Assembly (NCBI GenBank): GCA_035771175.1
Contig: CM069606.1
Coordinates: forward strand, 34,502,816-34,566,815
Length of the DNA stretch: 64,000 nucleotides
Direction of reading: 5' to 3'
DNA from: Paratinospora sagittata
Lineage: Eukaryota; Streptophyta; Magnoliopsida; Ranunculales; Menispermaceae
This document shows positions 46,801 to 55,800 of this stretch, piece by piece. The notes under the pieces are model-generated. The model saw nothing but the letters and a program-made list of their open reading frames with translations. It had not been told where the DNA came from and did not search any database. Numbering within the stretch: the stretch's first letter is position 1; every line of letters starts with the position of its first letter. The translations under genes were made by a program, and so were the position numbers.

Positions 46801-49800
46801 GAATTTTTGCATATATGCTTAAATATTTAAATTTATTGTAGTATAAGCTAAAAACTAATATAAATAGACACTTTTAATACATAAAAATATCAATAAGCGA
46901 CCTAACAAAATCAATCTTGTTAAGTGAGTTGATGAATTTGAATGACGGCTTTTGGTCTTAATTTGTTTTCTTTATTTTGATATTTAATTTTGTGGTGGCT
47001 TGCTTCTCGACCATATACTTTACTAGTTTGAATTCTATCATGCTTAATTTATTAGTTTATTATTTGAATGTGTTGTTTATTAATCTTGTTTCATAAGAGT
47101 TAACTAAAAAAAGATGACTTTAAGAAATCTTTTAATTTATTTTTAAGTTTTTATCTTATTTCGACTTTAACTATTTATTTATTTTGCTTCTTTTCTATTT
47201 TTTTTTTTTGGTAAAGCATATCCCATAAACTACATAATTTGTTAACTTGTTAAATTATTTTTTAAAATTTATATTGCTATGTTGGTTGATGAAGTTGAAA
47301 ATAATACATAATTATTAGTGTTTTTTTGTTTTTTTATTGATGAAGTAACATCTTTTTTACTTCTCTGTCTAATTTCATCGAATTTTGTCGAATTTTAGCT
47401 CGAATTTTTGCATTTTTTTATTGAAAAATTAAACTTTTGTCGAAGTTTATCGAATTTCGTCGAAGTTGTCGAAGTTTATCGAATTATTTAGCGAATTTTT
47501 GCATTTTTTATTTTACATCCCACTTTTCGCTTCGATGGTAAAAAAATCGAAAAAATTCGGCTAATTTCGCCGAAATTCAGCTAATTTTTAGTCCTTGCCT
47601 AATCGAACCAAACTGAACCGAACTTATTCGGTTTGATTTGGTTTGGGTTGATCAGTTTGCATTTATAAATGTACAAACCATAAATCTTATAATTAATATT
47701 AAGTTACCTATGGAAACATATTCAATATCAAGAATATACTATAGATTCATTGTCATTGAAGTTTGAACTTAAAATATAATACATATACAATAACAAGAAT
47801 TTAAAAAAAAAAAAATCAACATTTATAGGAAAAATAATGCAATATGCATTCTATTTGATTCGGTTTGAGTCAACTCGGTTTTTTAACTTGTGAACCGAAA
47901 ATCGAACTGAACCACAAATCAAACCAAACCAAACCAATCGGTTTACTAAATATATAAACCAAAAATTGAACCGAACTTCTTAGAAGCAGAACTAAACCGA
48001 ACTGATCAATTTTTCAACTGCAACCCGTCCGATGAACACCCCTAACTCAAACTAATGCCTCAAAGTTTGTTGACATATTTTTATAGCATTTTCTGCACCT
48101 TTGTAGAACTTCTTTAAGGTGTTCCATACTTCTGTTCTCGTAGACTTGTAGTTGCCCCTTACACCTTGAATGTCACACCATCAAGAGTCTAAAGAATAAA
48201 ATACAGTGCCTTTTTATCCTTCTTTTTATTTTCACATGCCAAATCGCATTGTGTTGCTAGTACATTGTCACCTAGATCGACGAATCTGTTCTCCATTATG
48301 TCTAATAGTTCTTGAAAGGCAAATAAAAGTTTCATTTGTTTATTCCATCGATCACACTTTTTCTCATCAAACTTTTGGCAAGTGTGACAATTCATTTTGG
48401 TTTGCTCCTCTTTGCAAGCAATCGATCACGCCCACAATAGGTAAAAAAAAAAAAAAAAAACTTTCATGTTTCTCCTCCATTCCCCTAGCTGGCAATGACA
48501 CACAATCTGTTTAGCCGTTCTTCTTTCCACTTCAACATAGCAACAACAATGTTGGTCACTTCCTCCACTAGTGGTAGTGCAACAACAATGCTACTAAGTC
48601 CCTTTTTTCTTCAACCCATGCTAGGCTTGCTAGCTGCACATTTCAATGTTGGTATCCCTTGCTTTGATACTAGTATGTGTGCACATGTGTTGTATGTGAA
48701 AAATTATAAAATGTTTAAGCTTTAAGATCTTTTTGGGTATTGTTATTTTTATTAAATATGTATATACTTTTAATGAAATTAGAAGGGTAAAATTATTTTT
48801 TAGTCTAAATAGAAAAGGAGGTAAATAAATGTAAAATGTTATAAAACTAAAGAGGACAAAATTGGAAAATATCAATTTTAGCCTTAAAAAGTGGAGGAAA
48901 GGTAGGACCATAGGAAGTAGTGGGAAAAAGTTAATTTGATTAAATTACTACGAACTCCAAATACCATTCATATTATTCAACTTTAGAAAGAAGTCCTACT
49001 TTAATATATTTGTAAAAAATATCAACAACTTGCTCTTCATACTTGCAATAAATGAGCTCAATTTCATTATTATGAACCTGATCACGAAGAAAGTGGCACT
49101 GCATAACAATATGTTTTCTTCTACTATCTGTGGCTGGATTCTTTGCTAAATCAATAGCAAAAACATTACCGACATAGATTGGTGTAGCAACTAGAATATG
49201 GATATGTGTTAATAAGTTTTACAGTCAAATAGCTTGACATGCGTTGGAAGCTACTGCTACATACTTTGGTTCACAAGTGGATAAAGTAACAATAGACCAC
49301 TTCTTGAAAGACTGAGAAAATAATAAGACCAAAAAGTAAAGCACAACCAGTTATTATGGTCTCTTCCCAATCACTATAAGTAGTTAACCCGAATGCGAGA
49401 ATTAGAAACAAAATAAAATAAACCATGGTCCAAAGTACCTTTCTTGCAGGACTGTGAACGTGATGGAGTCCTTTATTGGGAGTTTCTCCCTCTCCATAAA
49501 GATTTCTAATCCTGGCTTTCCGCAGTGGTGGTTTACGTCTGTGTATGGCCCTTGTTCCAGGGACAAAAGACTGTCTTTTGGGGATGAAATTGCTGGATTA
49601 TCCAGCATTTGCTCTCGCTTTTGGTGCATTGGGGGTGACTTTTATATCATAAGGAGGATGGGGGAAAAAACTTCGTGTTCAACTGTGCCTTCCAACATGG
49701 AGTTTGATTCTCTGATAACTGAATTACAACTTTGGGACCCAAATCTCTCAAACCTCCCTTTCACTTGGACAAATGGAAGATCCCCTCCAACCATGTCCCG

Positions 49801-52800
49801 ATTGGATAGATTTTTGATTGGTGTTGGATGGGACGAGATTTTCCCTGTCTCTAAACAGGAGGTGGGTATACGGCTGACTTCTGATCATTGGCCAATCATT
49901 CTCGATACCACTGTGGGGGGGCCCAACTCCGTTTAGATTCGAAAATGTGTGGTTGTCTCACCCTGAGTTTGATAGTCTGATCGAGAATTGGTGGCTGCTT
50001 CCATCTGGTCCTGGCTGGGCTGGGTACATGTTCATGCAAAAGTTGAAGTTTTTGAAACTTAAGTTGAAGGATTGGAGTAAAAGCTCCGCGACCCAGGACA
50101 GTCTTTTGAGGGCTAATCTTTTGTCTAAACTTCAATCTTTGGATAACCAGTTTGGCCTCTCTGGTTGGTCTAATCAGTTGCATTCTCGTAGGTTGCAAAT
50201 TACCAAAGATTTGTACTCAATTGATTGTAGATTGGATCGGTTGGCTAGATAGAAAGCCAGGGTAAAATGGGCAAAAGAAGGGGACACAAACTCTAAGTTC
50301 TTTCACAAACTTTTAAGTTTCAGAAGGGCTAAAGCTATGATTTCTAAGCTGGAACGTGATGATGGTTCTATCATTGAGGGTGAGGCTGACATTTGCAATA
50401 CTATTGTGGACCATTTGGAGCTGTTTTTACGGATGAAGACTATGGTTAGTGGGGTGTTGATGGAATTGATTGGCATCGGATTAGTCATTCTCAAATGCAG
50501 TGGTTAGAAAGACCTTTTGACTTGGATGAAATTAAGGATGTTGTGTTCAGTTGTGAGGGTGATAAAGCCCCTGGCCTGATGGTTTCACAATGCTTTTCTT
50601 CCAAAAAAACTGGGAATTGCTTTAAGTCGATCTCCTTAAGGTGTTGGAGGAGTTTTACCACAACGGGGTTATCAATAAATGCACAAATGAGACTTATATT
50701 AGTCTTATCCCTAAGAAGATTAACTTTGTCAAAGTTAGTGATTTTCGACCTATTAGTCTTACCACTAGCTTGTACAAAATCATTGCCAAAATTCTTGCCC
50801 AGAGACTACGACATGTGCTCCAAGACACTATTGCTGAGACTCAAATGGCTTTTGTTAGAGACAGACAAATCATTGATGCGGTTCTCATAGCTAATGAATC
50901 TGTGGATGATTGGCGAGTTAACAGAAAACAGGGCTTACTTTTGAAAGTAAATTTTGCCAAAGCCTATGACTCGGTCAAATGGAACTTTGACTTTGCTATG
51001 GATAAGAAAGGTTTCGGCGGAAGATGGCATAATTGGATTAGGGGTTGCTTATCTAATGTCAATTTTTCAATTCTCATTAATGGTAGGCCAAGAGGTAAGA
51101 TTGTGGGAACCAGAGGCCTTAGGCAGTGTGATCCCCTCTCCCCTTTCTTGTACACTCTGATTGCGGATGTTTTGGATGGCCTGACTTCAAAAGCTAGAGA
51201 TAAAGGTGTTATGAGTGGTTTTTCAGTTGGCAAAGATGGAGTTTCCGTTTCTCACATCCAATATGTTGATGATTGTCTTTTTTTTGTGAAGAATGATGGA
51301 AGCAACTTGTTTAATGTTATGCGCATCATTGAGAGCTTTTGCTTTCTGTTGGGTTTGAAAATCAACCCTTTGAAATGTCAACTAGTTGGCATCAACATTC
51401 CTGATGGTGATATTGTTGTTATGGCCAGGGAGATCGGGATTTTTGTTGGTTCTTGGCCTTTGCATTATTTGGGTATGCCTCTTGGAGTAAACCCCTTAAA
51501 AACTCTCTTTTTGGGACCCTGTTATTCATACGGTCGGTAGAAGAGTTGAGGGTTGGAAAAGAACATTTTTGTCTAGAGGGGGTAGAGTGGCTCTACTCAA
51601 ATCCGTTTTGGAGGCTATTCCAACAAATTTCATGTCAACATTTCGGATGCCTAAAATGGTTGCCCTTTCCATTGAAAAACTGATGACGAACTTCTTGGGG
51701 AAACATGATGATAAAGATAATGGCTCTCATTTGGTTAAATGGGATAAGGTCAAGATGGATTTTGATCATGGTGGTTTAGGTGTGGGCGATCTTATTCTTA
51801 GAAATAAAGCTTTATGCGGTAAGTGGCTGTGGCGTTTCCAGCATGAAAAAGATGCTCTGTGGGCTAGAGTTGTAAGAAGTAGGCATGGGTTGCAGGAGAA
51901 TGCCAGGGATGCCAGTATGTGTCAGAAAGTCACTTCAAAAGTCCTTGGAAATTTATCCATTCTATTTACCCCCTTTTCCTTCCACAATTAAGGCTCAAAC
52001 TTCGTAATGGTAACGATATCCGCTTTTGGGAAGATATTTGGTGTGGTAATGTCTCTTTTAAAGTCAGGTTTCCCAATCTCTATGCTCTGTCCACCCTCCA
52101 TAATGCTCCCATCTCCTCCTTTGTGGTGACTTCTGTTATCTCTTATGGCTCTGTGTTAAACTGGAATCTTCATCTACGGCGTAGACCTCATAACAACTCC
52201 CTTGACGAAGTCCCTTCTATCTTACAGTGTCTTGAGCATTGTCAGCTGCAGAATCATGGTGATGGTTTGTGTTGGTTGGGTGAACCCTCTGGTCGTTTCT
52301 CTTCTAAATCTTTCTTCAAGTCTCTCTCTGCTACTGATAACTCTTTTCATTTTCCTTTGTCCAAGTTCATTTGGACCGCCCATGTCCCCTTCAAAATCAG
52401 AATTCTGGGTTGGCTTGTTGCTTTGGGTAAACTTAATTGTGCTGCTGTCCTTCAGATAAAATTTCCTAACATGATGCTCTCTCAATCATGGTGCTGTCTT
52501 TGCAGAAAAAGTGATGAGACGGTTGCTCATTTGTTCAAGGATTGTTCGTTTGCGGCTAATCTTTGGAATGGTTGGCGTAGACGTTGCAACTTGCTTCCAC
52601 CACCTGATGCGACATCCTTTTTCAATTTTCCTAACAAATTTAGGAACTCTAATCTTAAATATTATTGGAGGTGTATCTTTTTTGCAAATCTGTGGTGTAT
52701 ATGGTCTGAGAGAAACAACCGAACTTTTAAGGACTGTTCTAACATTTGTAATAGGTTGTGGGATCAAGCTTTGCTTTTGTTTGTAACTTGGGTATGCTCT

Positions 52801-55800
52801 AGCAAGTTATCTCTTGGGTATAGTCTTGGGGAATGGATGTTCAACTGGAACACCATACTTGAAACTTTGTAACTCCATTGGGACATCTCGTCCCTTTGGT
52901 TTCTCTCTTTTTTTTCCTTTTTATAATATATCTATGTTTCCAGTCAAAAAAAAAAAAAGGTACCTTTGAGTTAGCACAAAATGTGTTTTTCAGCAACTAG
53001 ATGAGACTAACAGGGTGCTTCTATGAATCTGTTGATCAATCCAACTTCATATATAATAGTTGCCCTGGTCCGAGTCAAGTACCTCAAGCTGCCAACTATC
53101 CTCTTATAGAATGTGGCATCAGCAAGTGCATCATTCCTTGTTTGAATAACTTTTTGCATGAAGTGTCTATTCAGGATTACAATTAAGCATATTAAACTTT
53201 TGGAGAACTTCAATAGCAGACCTCTTTTGACAAATAAAAGTACCATCATTGTTCTATTGTACCTCAATGCATCGAAAAAAAAAAACAAAACATTTTTGGC
53301 TCTACTATTTTCCCATATTCCTCCAAGAAGCAGTCTATTTTTGTTTTATCCACTTGTGAAGCAAAGCACATAGCAGTAACTTATTGACAAAGATCCATAT
53401 TCCAATTACTAGTCTTAACATCGACGTTGTTGATAATGGTTCTACTATTAATTTATTAAAGAATCTAGTCACACGTGGTAGACGCAAGCATATTGACAAG
53501 CGATATCACTTTCTTCATGATCAAGTTAAGAATAATGAAATTGAGATTTTTTATTGCAAATTTCAAAAACAAGTTGTTGATATTCTTACGAAGGCATTAA
53601 AGTTGTTATTCATCATTGATGTTTGCAAATTTTGATGTGCAAGGATTATACTAATAATTCTAATGCTTGCTAAATCTAAATCAAGGGGGTATGTTGAAGT
53701 TATATTTAATTTTAGTATAAGTGTGTTATGAGTTTGTAGTGATTTAATCAAATTAACTTGTTTCTACTACTTCCTACCTTTCCTCTACTTTTTAAGGCTT
53801 AGTTGATATTTTTGTCCACTTGTTATAACCTTTTACTTTTGTTTACCTCATTTTCTATTTTAATTAAAAAATAATTCTACCTGTCTAATTTCATTAAAAG
53901 TATAATACTTTTTTAATAAAAATAACAATACCCCAAAAAATTTAAAACTTAGGGTGTGTTTGATAGCTCCGAAATTTTCCTTGAGAAAATATTGTTTTCT
54001 CAAAAAAAATCTCTTGAGAAAATCTTCTTGAAATTTTTTTCTCATGGTTGTTGATTAGACATGAGAAATTTTTTTCATGGTTGTTGGTTATTTAATTGCA
54101 TATCTATGACCTCTCTAAATTTAGTAGTGAAGATATTTTCTCATGCCCGCTACCTAAGAAAATATTTTTCTCAACTCTTTTTGCGGACCAAACATTGAAA
54201 AATTGGATTTTCTCAACTACCAAACACACCTTTTAAAATTTTGTAATTTTTGTGAGCAACGCACGTGCACACATACTAGTACTTGAGCAAGTTGAAGCAT
54301 GCAACTATCATGGGTTGAAAAAAAAGGGACTTAGCAACATTGTTGTTGTAATTTTTTAAAGGGTACAAGATTAGTGGGACTAAAACTGAATACATTAAAT
54401 ATAATTTTTAGTGGAAGTAGAAATACAAGTGAAGAGAATTAAAATTGAAAGCTGAGAGATATCAAGGAGTGAAAATTTTAGGTATTTGAGATCAATTATC
54501 CATCAAGAAGCTAAAATAGGCGAGGATGTGAATCATAAAGTTAAAGCGGGATGGGGTAAATGGAGAAGTGCTTCGAGAGTATTATATGATCGACGCATCC
54601 CATTGAAGTTGAAAGGAAAATTTTATCAAACCACTATTAGGCTAGTTGTGCTATATGGAACAAAATGTTGGGCAATAAAGAAGCATGTTGAACAAAGTTA
54701 ATGTAACGAAAATATGCATGTTAAAATGGATATGTGGTAAAACTTTAATAGAATTAGAAATGAACATGTATGAGAAATGATAGAAGTAGCCCCAATTGAA
54801 GATAAAATGAGAGAAAACTAATTAAGGTGGTTTAGACACATACAACGAAGACCTTTAGATGCTCTAATTAAGAAGAGTGATATTTTAACAATCCACATTA
54901 ATGATGAGGTAGAGGCAGATCTTGCATAACATGGATTGGAATAAAAAAGTAATTAATTTTTTTTAAATTACATTAAACCTATAAAAAAAAAAAAAAAACC
55001 AAAACCACTGCCTTGCAAACCAGTTACGTTTGAGAATTTATTTTTTTTTTTAAAAGAAGACAAATGCAGGAGGAAGAAGAAGAAGAAGAGGAGGAGGAGG
55101 AGCAGAAGAAGAAGATGATGAAAAAAAATAGGGGGGGGGGGGGGGGAATAAAACGGTGAGGTGGGAATATTTTTATCCCATCCCATCTCACCTCCAAACA
55201 TGGGATTTGGAATATATTTAGTCCAATCCCATGTTATCCTGTGCGCCAAACACCCCCTTTGTAATTTGAACGTCGACCTAGCCTCCTTAATAGAGCGGAG
55301 TGGAGGAAGCAGATTGATGTAGCCAACGCCATGTAGTTGGGAAAAGGCCTAGTTGAATTGAGTTAAGTTGAGCAACATTGTTATTGTGCTACTGCCAACG
55401 AAGGAAGTGTGCAACATCATTGTTGTTGCGTTGAATTGGGACAATAGAAAGGGCTAAGCAAGTTGTGTATTGTTGCCTACTTGAGGGACGAAGGAGAAAC
55501 ATGAAAGGAAGTTTCTTTCATTGTGCGCATGATTGATTGGTTGCAGAGAAGAGCAAACTGCAATTGGTTGCAACGGGAAAAGAAGGGTTACAACCTATTT
55601 CTCACACACATCTATTTCACTCACGCCCAATACACTATAACAATGAGGGTTTATATACGAATGAGCAAGTTGGGGTTGAAAACATAACCCATATCAAAAA
55701 GTTCAAAATACCCATAACGGGTACAAGCTAAAAAATCAACAAATCTCTACCTTGGCAAGGACTATCTCAACCACAGCCAATCACCAATTCTCGTCTCCAT

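Larger units (their letters stand above)
53692..55520 (+). repeat. Copia LTR, plus orientation, interrupted twice
   Basis: The LTR pieces are 53692-53951, 54231-54349 and 55371 to about 55520. Matching the minus-strand LTR at 48470-48965 shows a MITE (53952-54230) and an RTE fragment (54350-55370) inserted in this copy only. The right edge is approximate. Confidence 0.65.

Noticed and set aside
49402..49629. Minus-strand ORF over the LINE-2 start
   Set aside because: It spans the copia/LINE-2 junction and is the complement of the endonuclease frame.
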